This document shows, piece by piece, positions 52,889 to 61,397 of a DNA stretch of 64,000 bases. Below the pieces are notes generated by a model. The model saw nothing but the letters and a program-made list of their open reading frames with translations. It searched no databases and was not told the DNA's origin. Source of the DNA: CATQGW01 sp965242565 (GTDB lineage Bacteria > Chloroflexota > Dehalococcoidia > Bin125); the NCBI GenBank assembly GCA_965242565.1, contig OZ251457.1, forward strand, positions 3,162,001-3,226,000, in the 5' to 3' direction. Within the stretch, counting starts at the first letter, position 1, and each line of letters starts with the position of its first letter. The position numbers were made by a program, and so were the translations under genes.

Positions 52889-54202
52889 ATGACGATGCTG
52901 GCCAGCCGGCTCGACGATGTGGATCTGCTCTCGGTGCGGCGCTACGCCGAGCAGGGCTACCCGTGGGAGGATTGGGCGCTGCTGCGCCGCGAGGCGCCCG
53001 TCTACCGCTACGAGCGGCCCGGCGCGCCCACCTTCTGGGCGATCACCAGGTATCACGACATCCAGCGCGTCTCGCGGGATCCGCAGACGTTCAGCAGCGT
53101 CGTCAATCTGTTCGTCGCCGAGCGCGATCCCGACCAGGAGCAGCCCGGTGAGCAGCCCGGTGAGCAGCCTGGCGAGCAGGAGCGCGAGCAGGACGGCGGC
53201 GCTCCGCTCCAGCTGATGATCAACATGGATCCGCCCGAGCACGGGCAATACCGCGGGCTGGTCAACCGCCGCTTCTCCCCGCGCGGGATGCGCATGCTCG
53301 AAGATCGGATCGACGAGATCGCCGAGGACGTCGTCGATCGCGCCGCCGCCCGGCTGGTCGACGACGCGGCGCCGCGCGGACGGATCGATTTCGTGACCGA
53401 GATCGCGGCCCAGCTGCCGCTGGCGGCGATCGGCGAGCTGCTCGGCGTGCCGCGCGAGCGCTGGGACGATATGTTCCGCTGGAGCAACCAGCTGATCGGC
53501 GCGGCCGATCCGGAGTATCAGGACGGGCGCAGCGCCGGCGAGACGGCGGCCGAGGCCAATCAGAACCTGGTCGAATACTTCGCCGCGCTGGCCGAACAGA
53601 AGCGGCGCGCGCCCGGCGATGATCTGATGACCACGATCGTGCAGGCCGAGATCGACGGCGAGCCGCTGCCCGCCGCGGATGTGATCGCCTACGGCTTCCT
53701 GCTGATCGTCGCCGGCAACGAGACGACGCGGAACGCCACCTCCGGCGGGATGCTGACGCTGATTGAGCATCCTGACCAGATGCGGCGGCTGCGCGAAGAC
53801 CCGCAGCTGCTCGACAGCGCCGTCGAGGAAATCCTGCGCTGGACCTCGCCCGTCACGCACATGACGCGGCGCGCGATGCGCGACACCGAAATCGGCGGCC
53901 AGCCGATCGCCGAGGGGGACCGCGTCGTGATGTGGTACCCCTCCGCCAACCGCGACGAAGACGTCTTCCCCGACGCCGATGTGTTCGATATCGGCCGCTC
54001 GCCCAACGAGCACCTCGCCTTCGGCGGCTTCGGCGAGCATTTCTGCCTCGGCGCGAATCTCGCGCGGCTGGAGCTGCGCTCGATCTTCCGCCACATCCTG
54101 CGGCGGATGGACGACATCCAGCTCGACGGCGAGGCGCAGCGCCTGCACTCCGGCATCGTCGGCGGAATCAAGCACCTGCCGATCACTTTTTCAGTGCGAT
54201 AA
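52889..54202 (+). CDS. Cytochrome P450, first of a tandem pair
   Basis: 437 aa. I-helix IVAGNETTRNATSGG, EEILRWTSPVTHMTR (ExxR region) and heme loop FGGFGEHFCLGANLARLELR (Cys386). A 12-bp repeat encodes EQPG three times in a loop near residue 85-100 that is absent from the paralogue. Soluble bacterial type; electron donor not encoded nearby. Substrate unknown. Confidence 0.93.
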   Translation: MTMLASRLDDVDLLSVRRYAEQGYPWEDWALLRREAPVYRYERPGAPTFWAITRYHDIQRVSRDPQTFSSVVNLFVAERDPDQEQPGEQPGEQPGEQEREQDGGAPLQLMINMDPPEHGQYRGLVNRRFSPRGMRMLEDRIDEIAEDVVDRAAARLVDDAAPRGRIDFVTEIAAQLPLAAIGELLGVPRERWDDMFRWSNQLIGAADPEYQDGRSAGETAAEANQNLVEYFAALAEQKRRAPGDDLMTTIVQAEIDGEPLPAADVIAYGFLLIVAGNETTRNATSGGMLTLIEHPDQMRRLREDPQLLDSAVEEILRWTSPVTHMTRRAMRDTEIGGQPIAEGDRVVMWYPSANRDEDVFPDADVFDIGRSPNEHLAFGGFGEHFCLGANLARLELRSIFRHILRRMDDIQLDGEAQRLHSGIVGGIKHLPITFSVR

Positions 54203-54257
54203 GTTCGGCGCGATACGTTTAGCGCGATACACTGGCCTCGACGGAGGGAGGGAGTCC

Positions 54258-55535
54258 ATGACAACCCTCGCATCGAGCCTCGACGAGATCGACCTGGTCA
54301 CGCCCGACCTCTGGCGCACGCGCGGCTATCCGTGGCGCGAGTGGGCGCTGCTGCGCCGCGAAGCGCCCGTCTACTGGTACGAGCGCCCTGATGTCACGCC
54401 CTTCTGGTGCATCACCAGGTACGACGACATCCAGCGCATCTCCGGCGACCCCGAGACCTTTATCAGCAGCAAGCGGCTGGTGATCCGCAGCGGCGGTTCG
54501 GGCGACGGCGGCGCGAACGATCCGACGCTGGCGATCCCCAACCTGATCAACATGGATCCGCCCAAGCACGGCAAGTACCGCGCCGTGACCAACCGCAGCT
54601 TCTCTCCGCGCGGCATGCGCATCCTCGAAGAGCGGATCGACGAGATTGCGGAGGATGCGATCGGGCAGGCGGCGGCGCATGTGCTCGATCCGCTCACGAA
54701 GCGGCGCGAGGCGGAGTTCGTCGCCGATGTCGCGGCCAAAATGCCGATGGCGGCGATCTGCGAAATCCTCGGCGTCGAGCGTGACGCCTGGCCCGACATC
54801 TTCCACTGGACCAACGAGTTCCTCGGCTCCGAAGACCCCGAGTACCAGCAGGGCCGCACCCGCCGCGAAACCTGGCAGTCGGGCATGCAGGGGCTGATGG
54901 GCTACTTCATCGAGCTGATGGCGAAAAAGCGCGCCGAACCCGGCGACGACGTGATGACCACGCTCGTCCAGGCCGAAGTCGACGGCAAGCCGATGCCCGA
55001 TATGGACATCCTCTCCTACGCGATCGTGCTGATCCTGGCTGGCAACGAGACGACGCGGAACGCCACTTCCGGCGGCCTGTTGGCGCTGATCGAGCATCCC
55101 GACCAGTTCGCGCGGCTGCGCGGCGACCCGTCGCTGCTGGGCGGCGCGATCGAGGAAATCCTGCGCTGGACCTCGCCTGTGATTCACTTCGCCCGCACCG
55201 CGACGAAAGATGTCGAAATTCGCGGGACCACGATCCGCGAAGGCGAATCGCTGGCGATGTGGTACCCCTCGGCCAACCGCGACGAGGATGTGTTCGACGC
55301 TCCCGACCGCTTCGACATCACGCGCTCGCCCAACGAGCATCTCGCTTTCGGCGGCTACGGCGAGCACTACTGCCTCGGCGCGAATCTTGCGCGGCTCGAA
55401 CTGCGCGCGATCTACAGCCACCTGCTCGAACGGCTCGACGACTTCCGGCTGAGCGGCGAGGCCGAGCGTCTCAGCTCCGGACTGATCGGCGGCATCAAGC
55501 GGCTGCCGGTCACCTACGCCGTGCGCGGCGGCTGA
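54258..55535 (+). CDS. Cytochrome P450, second of a tandem pair
   Basis: 425 aa paralogue of the upstream gene: ILAGNETTRNATSGG, EEILRWTSPVIHFAR, and FGGYGEHYCLGANLARLELR (Cys372). ATG 54258 follows GGAGGGAGGGAG. The two share N-terminal DLWRTRGYPWREWALLRREA-type sequence, so they arose by tandem duplication and may act on related hydrophobic substrates. Confidence 0.93.
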   Translation: MTTLASSLDEIDLVTPDLWRTRGYPWREWALLRREAPVYWYERPDVTPFWCITRYDDIQRISGDPETFISSKRLVIRSGGSGDGGANDPTLAIPNLINMDPPKHGKYRAVTNRSFSPRGMRILEERIDEIAEDAIGQAAAHVLDPLTKRREAEFVADVAAKMPMAAICEILGVERDAWPDIFHWTNEFLGSEDPEYQQGRTRRETWQSGMQGLMGYFIELMAKKRAEPGDDVMTTLVQAEVDGKPMPDMDILSYAIVLILAGNETTRNATSGGLLALIEHPDQFARLRGDPSLLGGAIEEILRWTSPVIHFARTATKDVEIRGTTIREGESLAMWYPSANRDEDVFDAPDRFDITRSPNEHLAFGGYGEHYCLGANLARLELRAIYSHLLERLDDFRLSGEAERLSSGLIGGIKRLPVTYAVRGG

Positions 55536-55549
55536 GGGGGAGCGGTCCG

Positions 55550-55921
55550 TTGCGCAAATCGCTGACCGGCAAAGAGCGGCGGGAGCTGTTGAGCGATGTC
55601 CGCGTCTCCAACGAACTGAGCTACATCTACCGCCGCTCGCTGCACAAAACGCTGCTGCTCGCCGACATCCCCGAAGAGGGCATTATGCAGCTGAACGACT
55701 TGCTGCGCGCGGTGATCGCCGCGCAGGTGCGGCTCAACGCCACGATCAACCAGCTGTGCGAGGAAGTGGAGCACGACGCGGTCAAAGCGCTGCTGCCCAA
55801 GGAAATCGTGCCGCTCAATGATCCCGATACGGACCCGGAAGGCGAGGAGCTGCGCAAGTGGCTGCGCGAACTCGCCGATTCGCTCGCCCCCCTGCGGGCG
55901 CGGCTGGTCGCGGAGGAATAA
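55550..55921 (+). CDS. Small helical protein, unknown function
   Basis: 123 aa. LRKSLTGKERRELLSDVRVS, then SYIYRRSLHKTLLLADIPEE and a helical remainder. TTG 55550 is taken as start (GAGGGGGAGCGG just upstream). Its TAA overlaps the enoyl-CoA hydratase ATG (TAATG), so the two are coupled. Not recognised. Confidence 0.6.
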   Translation: MRKSLTGKERRELLSDVRVSNELSYIYRRSLHKTLLLADIPEEGIMQLNDLLRAVIAAQVRLNATINQLCEEVEHDAVKALLPKEIVPLNDPDTDPEGEELRKWLRELADSLAPLRARLVAEE

Positions 55922-56706
55922 TGTCTGATTCGCCAAGTTCTGACTCGTCGGGCATCATCGAGTTGCAGGTGACCGGCGCGGTGCGCGCCGTCACGCTCAA
56001 CCGCCCCGAAAAGCGCAACGCGCTCAACAGCGAGATGCTGGAGCGGCTGCACGCCGTCTTCTCCGGCGAACCCGCCGCCGAGGAGCGCGTCGCCGTGATC
56101 CGCGCCGCCGGCCCCGTCTTCTGCGCCGGGCTCGACCTGCGCGAGCGCGAAGAGGGCCTGCCCGGCGGCGAGATCTCAATTGAGCAGATGCTCGACGCGA
56201 TCCAGCACTGGCCGCTGCCCGTTGTCGCGGTGGTTCAGGGCGACGCCATCGCCGGCGGCAACGAGCTTGCGCTGCACTGCGACTTCGTCGTCGCCTCCAG
56301 CGACGCGAAGTTCGGCATGTCGCTCGCCCAGATCGGTCTTGCGCCCTCCTGGTTCCTGGCCAAGAAGCTGCTCGAAACCGCCGGCCCGGTCGCCAGCCGT
56401 GAAATCCTGCTGCTCGGCGACCGCCTGCCCGCCTGGCGGATGCACGAGCTCGGCGCCATCGCCCGCATCGCCGAACCCGACAGCCTCGACCAGGCCGCCG
56501 ACGCAATCATCGACCGCCTCGCCCGCAACGCCCCGCTCTCGCTCAAGGCGATGAAGGCGCTGCTCGTCCGCGAAATGGACTTCCGCGACCACATCGAGCA
56601 CGCCGACGTTGACGAGCTGGTGAACCAGGCCCGCAACTCGCAGGACGCCAAAGAGGGCATCCGCGCCCTCTTCGAGCGCCGCGACCCCCAATTCGGGGGC
56701 CGCTAG
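55921..56706 (+). CDS. Enoyl-CoA hydratase/isomerase family protein
   Basis: 261 aa crotonase: VTLNRPEKRNALNSEMLERL, oxyanion segment RAAGPVFCAGLDLRE, and GDAIAGGNELALHCDFVVA with IGLAPSW in place of the usual Glu-rich loop. Start ATG 55921 overlaps the previous stop. Its 3' end was copied into the 57703-57832 remnant. Confidence 0.92.
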   Translation: MSDSPSSDSSGIIELQVTGAVRAVTLNRPEKRNALNSEMLERLHAVFSGEPAAEERVAVIRAAGPVFCAGLDLREREEGLPGGEISIEQMLDAIQHWPLPVVAVVQGDAIAGGNELALHCDFVVASSDAKFGMSLAQIGLAPSWFLAKKLLETAGPVASREILLLGDRLPAWRMHELGAIARIAEPDSLDQAADAIIDRLARNAPLSLKAMKALLVREMDFRDHIEHADVDELVNQARNSQDAKEGIRALFERRDPQFGGR

Positions 56707-56740
56707 CTCCGCCGCGCCGCAAGCCTGCTAGGATGGAGTC

Positions 56741-56831
56741 GCGCGCTGCGGCTGAGGGCGTGCCGGCAACAAGCCCAACAGGCCGTGCAATTTACCAGTC
56801 CCGTCATCCGGCGTAGCGCACCGGAGGGCGG
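56741..56831 (+). promoter_or_regulatory. Structured NYN leader, copy L1
   Basis: Extended -10 TGCTAGGAT (56726-56734) places the start at 56741, the first base of GCGCGCTGCGG. GCGCU pairs with AGCGC near 56815, and CGGCUGA pairs with UCAUCCG (one mismatch). An inner GGGC...GCCC hairpin is followed by the conserved AACAGGCCGTGCA. The 3' edge, CACCGGAGGGCGGG, carries the Shine-Dalgarno of the next gene. Confidence 0.65.
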
Positions 56832-56839
56832 GCCCCTTT

Positions 56840-57466
56840 ATGCCCTTCTGGGGAGCGATGGTCCTGCGCGTTTCCCTCTTCATAGATTTCCAAAACGCCT
56901 ACCGTGGCGCGCGTACGGCGTTTCACGACGATGAGCGAGACCCTAGCTCCTACGGTCAGATTGCCCCTCGCAGTCTCGGCGAACTGCTTGCCGCCAGTCG
57001 GCCTCCTGGATCGTCGTCCGGTGACCGGGTCCTTCAAGATGTGCGCGTCTATCGCGGCATGCCGCGCCTTGATGATCGGGCATACTTGCCGGCGCAGCGC
57101 CAGCACGAGCTCTGGGAGCAGAGCGGGGTGGTTGTCGTCACCCGGCCGGTGGCCGGGCCGCTCGGAAAGACGCGCGAGAAAGGCATCGATGTCGAGCTCG
57201 CGCTCGACTTCTTCGCGGGCGCGCTCGACGGCGACTTCGATGTAGGGATCATCTTCTCCGCCGATGCCGACATCCTGCCGGCGTTCGAGAAGGTGCTCGA
57301 TCCGGACAGAAGGCTCGGCGTCGCAGTCGAGCTTGCCACGTGGTGGAACCCGCCGGCGATGGCCCCGCGGATTGCGCGCAGCCTGCGTATTCCTCATCAT
57401 CGGCTCGGCGCCTCGGACTATGAGCGGGTGCGCGATCGCCGCAACTACACCATCGCCGAGGAGTAG
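56840..57466 (+). CDS. NYN-domain (PIN-like) RNase, copy 1
   Basis: 208 aa. NYN active site complete: FIDFQN (Asp16, Asn19), KGIDVELALD (Asp117, Asp123), FSADADILP (Asp142, Asp144). NYN/LabA-type proteins cleave RNA with metal ions. GGAGGG of the structured leader lies about 11 nt before ATG 56840; ATG 56858 is possible. Paralogue of the genes at 58000 and 58617. Likely acts on, or is controlled by, its own leader (inference). Confidence 0.85.
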   Translation: MPFWGAMVLRVSLFIDFQNAYRGARTAFHDDERDPSSYGQIAPRSLGELLAASRPPGSSSGDRVLQDVRVYRGMPRLDDRAYLPAQRQHELWEQSGVVVVTRPVAGPLGKTREKGIDVELALDFFAGALDGDFDVGIIFSADADILPAFEKVLDPDRRLGVAVELATWWNPPAMAPRIARSLRIPHHRLGASDYERVRDRRNYTIAEE

Positions 57467-57498
57467 CCGCCGCGCCGCCGCCCTGATAGAATGGGAGT

Positions 57499-57600
57499 GC
57501 GCGCTGCGGATGAGGGCAAGCCGGCAGAGAGCCCAACAGGCCGTGCAAGGCGGACGCGCCACTCTCCCGTCATCCGGCTTAGCGCACCGGAGGGCGGGGC
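57499..57600 (+). promoter_or_regulatory. Structured NYN leader, copy L2 (orphan)
   Basis: Extended -10 TGATAGAAT (57484-57492) again puts the start exactly at GCGCGCTGCGG (57499). GCGCU/AGCGC and CGGAUGA/UCAUCCG pair perfectly, extended by GGG/CCC with one bulge. GGGC...GCCC and AACAGGCCGTGCA are conserved, and it ends ACCGGAGGGCGGGG. It is followed only by gene remnants. Confidence 0.65.
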
Positions 57601-57618
57601 ATCTTCACTGTCGCCTCG

Positions 57619-57702
57619 TGACGGAAGGGCTTCCGCGTTTGCCTCTTCTGCGCGCCTTGTCGATGCACTTCGTCCAAGAGCAGGCCTTCCAGGTTTTCCA
57701 AT
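57619..57702 (+). pseudogene. Remnant of a NYN gene 5' end
   Basis: GGGCTTCCGCGTTTGCCTC (57628-57646) aligns with the start of the intact NYN gene (GGTCCTGCGCGTTTCCCTC). The remainder has decayed past recognition and has no open frame. It sits directly after leader L2, where a NYN gene belongs. Confidence 0.5.
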
Positions 57703-57832
57703 TTCCTGGCCAAGAAGCTGCGGAGACCGCATAGCCCGGTCGCCAGCAGGAAATCCTGCTGCCCGGCGACCGACGCCAAAGAGGGCCTCCGCGTCCTCTT
57801 CAAGTGTCGCGCGCCCCATTCGGGGGTGCTAG
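57703..57832 (+). pseudogene. Remnant of the enoyl-CoA hydratase 3' end
   Basis: Segments TTCCTGGCCAAGAAGCTG, GCCCGGTCGCCAGC, GAAATCCTGCTGC and GACGCCAAAGAGGGC, and the final CCCCATTCGGGGG...TAG, match the 3' part of the intact gene (56350-56706) in order, with an internal deletion. It lies where a second hydratase copy would precede leader L3. Confidence 0.75.
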
Positions 57833-57841
57833 GGGATTTTC

Positions 57842-57870
57842 TTGACAGGACTCCGCGAGTTGTCTACAGT
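57842..57870 (+). promoter_or_regulatory. Consensus promoter before leader L3
   Basis: TTGACA (57842-57847), 17-bp spacer, TACAGT (57865-57870). The predicted start is 57877, the first base of leader L3. Confidence 0.75.
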
Positions 57871-57876
57871 GGGCTT

Positions 57877-57980
57877 GCGCGCTGCGGATGAGGACGAAGC
57901 GTCCACCAAACTGGAACCGCTGCTCCAACAGGCCGCGCACTTGACCTTCCTCGCCCTCCGGCTAGCGCACCGCATGGCGA
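57877..57980 (+). promoter_or_regulatory. Structured NYN leader, copy L3 (diverged)
   Basis: Begins GCGCGCTGCGGATGAGG like L1 and L2, keeps CCAACAGGCCG and ends CCCTCCGGCTAGCGCACC. GCGCU/AGCGC pairing is kept; the inner stem is altered. The next ATG (58000) lies 20 nt beyond its 3' edge. Confidence 0.6.
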
Positions 57981-57999
57981 GGACACCTCTAGCATCATC

Positions 58000-58620
58000 A
58001 TGGCGGACCCGCAGCCTCTCCGTGTGGCAGTCTTCATGGACGGTTCGAATGTCTACTACGGAGCGCGAGACACCTTTCACCAAGAAGATGACCCCGCCAG
58101 AGTTGGGCGAACGTGGCCCCACCTGATCGGTGAGTGGCTTCTCAGCTCTATTGCCGGTCCATCTCACCCGCGCCGCCTCCATAGCGTCCGTGTGCATGAA
58201 GGCCTACAGAGGGTGGGAGAGGGTGGCCATGAGGCGCAACAACAGCGGCACAACGAGTGGGTCGCCAGAGGCGCGCTGGTCTTTGCCAGGTCGCTGGTGG
58301 CAGCCGCCAATGTCGGAGAACGACCGCAAGAGGCGGGTGTGGATGTTGCGCTTGCGCTTGACTGCCTGCACCTTGCTCTCTCAGACTCCATCGATGTGGC
58401 GATCATTTTCTCGGAAGATCAGGATTACGAGCCGTTGATCGATCACCTTCTCGATCTGGGGCGTACCGTTGAGGTTGCGCACTGGTGGAACAACGTGCGA
58501 GAGCCCAAGGGCAAGAAAGGGGGCTTCCTGGCGCGCGGCCGGTCCGGTGTCGCTCACCATTTCCTTGACGCCGATGCCTACGAAGGCGTTCGGGTGCGCC
58601 GAGCTCGGAGGAACAGATGA
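58000..58620 (+). CDS. NYN-domain RNase, copy 2
   Basis: 206 aa. Active-site residues intact: FMDGSN (Asp14, Asn17), AGVDVALALD (Asp115, Asp121), FSEDQDYEPL (Asp140, Asp142). Arg-rich C-terminus. Its stop overlaps the ATG of the third NYN gene (ATGA, 58617-58620), so the two proteins are made together. Confidence 0.85.
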   Translation: MADPQPLRVAVFMDGSNVYYGARDTFHQEDDPARVGRTWPHLIGEWLLSSIAGPSHPRRLHSVRVHEGLQRVGEGGHEAQQQRHNEWVARGALVFARSLVAAANVGERPQEAGVDVALALDCLHLALSDSIDVAIIFSEDQDYEPLIDHLLDLGRTVEVAHWWNNVREPKGKKGGFLARGRSGVAHHFLDADAYEGVRVRRARRNR

Positions 58621-59282
58621 CATCGCGCGTCACCGTCTTCGTTGATGAGCAAAGTGCTCGTGCTCGTGCGGCTGTCGCGTTTTTCAGCTCGCATCCCATG
58701 CCGTCCGACGGGCAATTTTGGCCGCACCTGGTCGGTGAAGAACTCTGCGATGCCTTGCAAGGCGCCGACACATCCAGTGACTGGCAGCTGCAGGAAGTGC
58801 GCGTATATTACCGCCGCCCGCGTCGCAACAGTCCGTTGTACGAAGCGAAGCGTGCGCAGGTTGCCGCTTGGCAGGACCGAGGCCAGGGCCTCGTTCACCT
58901 ACGAGAGTTCAACGAGACCAAGCGGGGACAGGTGAAGGGTACGCACGTTGCACTCGCTCTGGATATCTTCCGTGGCGCCAGCAAGCGCGAGTACGATGTC
59001 GGCATTGTACTTTCGGACAGCTTGGATGTTCTGCCGATCTTCGAGAGGTTTCGCATTCTCGAGGACCAGCTGCCAGCCGTTCTCTACGGAGGAACGTGGC
59101 AAGCAGCGCAAGAGCCGCCATCGCCTTTCTCGGCGGCGGTGCGCAACCAGGGCTTTGAGTGTCAAGCGCTTGGCGACGGGGTGTATGTCAACGTGCGCGA
59201 TGACACGCATTACGGCGATCGCTCCGCCCGACGACAGCGCACGACGCGCCGCAGGCGGCGGAGACGGCAATCAGGGGCATAG
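58617..59282 (+). CDS. NYN-domain paralogue with degraded active site, copy 3
   Basis: 221 aa. It aligns with the other copies, but the key residues are changed: FVDEQS (Asp10 kept, Asn replaced by Ser13), KGTHVALALD (Asp replaced by His110) and LSDSLDVLP (first Asp replaced by Ser135). The tail is strongly basic (RRQRTTRRRRRRRQ), suited to RNA binding. Probably a non-catalytic partner of copy 2. Confidence 0.78.
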   Translation: MTSRVTVFVDEQSARARAAVAFFSSHPMPSDGQFWPHLVGEELCDALQGADTSSDWQLQEVRVYYRRPRRNSPLYEAKRAQVAAWQDRGQGLVHLREFNETKRGQVKGTHVALALDIFRGASKREYDVGIVLSDSLDVLPIFERFRILEDQLPAVLYGGTWQAAQEPPSPFSAAVRNQGFECQALGDGVYVNVRDDTHYGDRSARRQRTTRRRRRRRQSGA

Positions 59283-59332
59283 CTGCCGGATGGCAGGCAA
59301 CCGCGCAAGTGCGCCGCCGCGAGGCTCTGCCT

Positions 59333-60094
59333 CTACAGCGTTGCGCCGCCGTCTACTGTCACTGTCTGGCCTGTCACGAAGACGTTGCGCTCGATGAGGG
59401 CGATGATGGCGTCTGCGCAGGTTTCGGGGGTGGCGACGCCGCGCAGCGGGGCTGTTTCGCTCAGACGCTTGCGGCCCGCTTCGTAGGTCTGCTCGCCCAG
59501 GCCGCCGCGCAGCCAACGGCCTTCGATGAAGCCGGGGGCGATGGTGTTGATCCGGATCTCCGGGCCCAGCACGCGCGCCAGCGATTTGGTGATCACGTTC
59601 ACGCCCGCCTTGCTTGCCGCGTAGGGGATGCTCGAGCCGCCGCCGCCCGCGCCCGCTACCGACGACACGTTGACGATCGCGCCTTCGCCCGCCGCCCGCA
59701 TGTGCGCCGCGGCCGCGCGGCTGCAGTTGAACACTCCGCGCAGATTTGCGCCGATGATGTCGTCCCATACCTCGTCGGTTACGGCTTCCAGATCGTCGTG
59801 CGCGATGAAGTGCGTCATCCCCGCGTTATTGACCAGAATGTGCAGCGCGCCGAACTCGTCGACCGCCGACTGGATTAACCGCCGGCAGTCGGCGTCTTGC
59901 CGCACATCGGCCTGCACGGCGATCGCCTGGCCGCCGCGCGAGCGGATGCCGGCTACCACCTCGTCGGCTGCTTCCGCGCCGCGGTTGTAGTTGACCACGA
60001 CCGCCGCGCCCAGCTCGGCCAGTAGCTCCGCCGTTGCGCGCCCTACGCCCGATGACGATCCGGTCACTACCGCGACTTTGCCCGCAATCTCCAT
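59333..60094 (-). CDS. Short-chain dehydrogenase/reductase (FabG-like)
   Basis: 253 aa classical SDR: TGSSSGVG, NNAGM, catalytic Ser in NVSSVAG, YAASK and C-terminal GQTVTVDGGATL. ATG 60094 follows GGGTGAAGTG. Substrate unknown; a 3-oxoacyl or alcohol dehydrogenase role is typical. Confidence 0.92.
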   Translation of the reverse strand: MEIAGKVAVVTGSSSGVGRATAELLAELGAAVVVNYNRGAEAADEVVAGIRSRGGQAIAVQADVRQDADCRRLIQSAVDEFGALHILVNNAGMTHFIAHDDLEAVTDEVWDDIIGANLRGVFNCSRAAAAHMRAAGEGAIVNVSSVAGAGGGGSSIPYAASKAGVNVITKSLARVLGPEIRINTIAPGFIEGRWLRGGLGEQTYEAGRKRLSETAPLRGVATPETCADAIIALIERNVFVTGQTVTVDGGATL

Positions 60095-60203
60095 CACTTC
60101 ACCCGCTTTCGCTGCGCGCCGAACTTGTACGCACGACGGAATGGCCGCCGAAGGCGGCCATTCCACCCGCGCTGCGCGAACCGTCGGCGCGAAAATGCTC
60201 GCG

Positions 60204-61397
60204 CTACGCGCCGCCGCCGCCCGCGGCGGCCAGACCGGCCGGCATTTCAGCGGGCGTCTCGATCTTGTAGAGCTTCGCGGCGTTCTCCCAGAGGATCTTG
60301 CGCCGCCGCGACTCCGGCTGGCCCGCCAGCCCCGCCTCGATCGTCTCCTGCACGTTGCCGTAGAGGCAGGTCGGGTGCGGGAAGTCGGTCTCGAAGAGGA
60401 TGTTGTCCTCGCCGATGTCGTCGATCAGTTTGCGCGGCGCGACCTGCTCGAACCAGTAGCAGGCGTAGACCTGCCGGCGGAAGTAGTCGGAGGGCATCAT
60501 CTCGAACTCCGGGCGCGCCTTGCGGATGTCCGCGGCCAGGAAGTGGTAATCGCACGACTCGAGGCAGAACGGCACCCAGCCGATGCCGCTCTCGACCGAG
60601 ATGAACTTGAGCTCCGGGAAGCGCGGCAGCACGCCCGAGAGCAGCAGGTCGGTCATCTGCAAGCCGTTGGAGAGGAACAGCACGGTCGAGGTGCGCGCGT
60701 AGGTCACCTCCGGGCCGTCCACCGCCAGCCGCTCCGGCGTGAAGCCGTCGGTGAAGTCGCCCGAGCCGATGTGGAAGGAGATCGGCAGCCCCGTGTCGGT
60801 GGCGATGTTCCAGAGCGGGTCCCAGTGCTTGTCGCCCAGGAACGGCTCGCCGTGGGACTGCGGGTCGCCGGTGAAGAGGATGCCCTTGATTCCCTGCTGC
60901 GCGACCCGCTCGATCTCTTTGACCGACGCCTCCACATCCCAGAACGGGATCGAGGCGTTGGCCACGAAGCGCTCCGGCGCGGCCGAGATCCAGTCGATCT
61001 GGAAGTCGTTCCAGGCGCGCACGCACTCCAGCATCAGCTCGGGCTCCTTGAGCTGGAGGAAGCGCTGCGAGGCGAAACCGGCCACGTTGGGGTAGAGCAC
61101 CTGCGCGTAGACGCCGGTCTCGTCCATCAGCTTCAGCCGCTCGTGTACGTCGAACGAGGCGGGGTGCGCCTCTTCGTAGGTCGGCGGCGAGCTGGGGAAC
61201 TTACCCTTCCAGCCGGCGAACACGCCCGACGGCGCGTTGGCGACCTTTTCGTCGGCCACGAACCAGGCGTTGACGCCCTTGTCGTCCTGCTTCACGTGCA
61301 GAACGCGGTCGCCCCATTTCTGCGAGACGCGGCTGGTCCAGAGGTCGGCCGGCTCGGTGATGTGGGTGTCGGCGTCGATAAAGGTGGTGAATGCCAT
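60204..61397 (-). CDS. Amidohydrolase (ACMSD-like)
   Basis: 397 aa metal-dependent TIM-barrel hydrolase/decarboxylase: DADTHITE (metal His pair region), SIPFWDVEAS, SFHIGSG and DNILFETDFPHPTCLYG. Closest in pattern to the aminocarboxymuconate-semialdehyde decarboxylase group, which cleaves or decarboxylates aromatic breakdown products. Ends in a Gly/Ala-rich tail. Confidence 0.88.
   Translation of the reverse strand: MAFTTFIDADTHITEPADLWTSRVSQKWGDRVLHVKQDDKGVNAWFVADEKVANAPSGVFAGWKGKFPSSPPTYEEAHPASFDVHERLKLMDETGVYAQVLYPNVAGFASQRFLQLKEPELMLECVRAWNDFQIDWISAAPERFVANASIPFWDVEASVKEIERVAQQGIKGILFTGDPQSHGEPFLGDKHWDPLWNIATDTGLPISFHIGSGDFTDGFTPERLAVDGPEVTYARTSTVLFLSNGLQMTDLLLSGVLPRFPELKFISVESGIGWVPFCLESCDYHFLAADIRKARPEFEMMPSDYFRRQVYACYWFEQVAPRKLIDDIGEDNILFETDFPHPTCLYGNVQETIEAGLAGQPESRRRKILWENAAKLYKIETPAEMPAGLAAAGGGGA

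Noticed and set aside
56741..57980. Hammerhead or known riboswitch in the NYN leaders
   Set aside because: The GAUGAG box pairs with UCAUC in the closing stem, and no hammerhead GAAA core or recalled riboswitch core is present.
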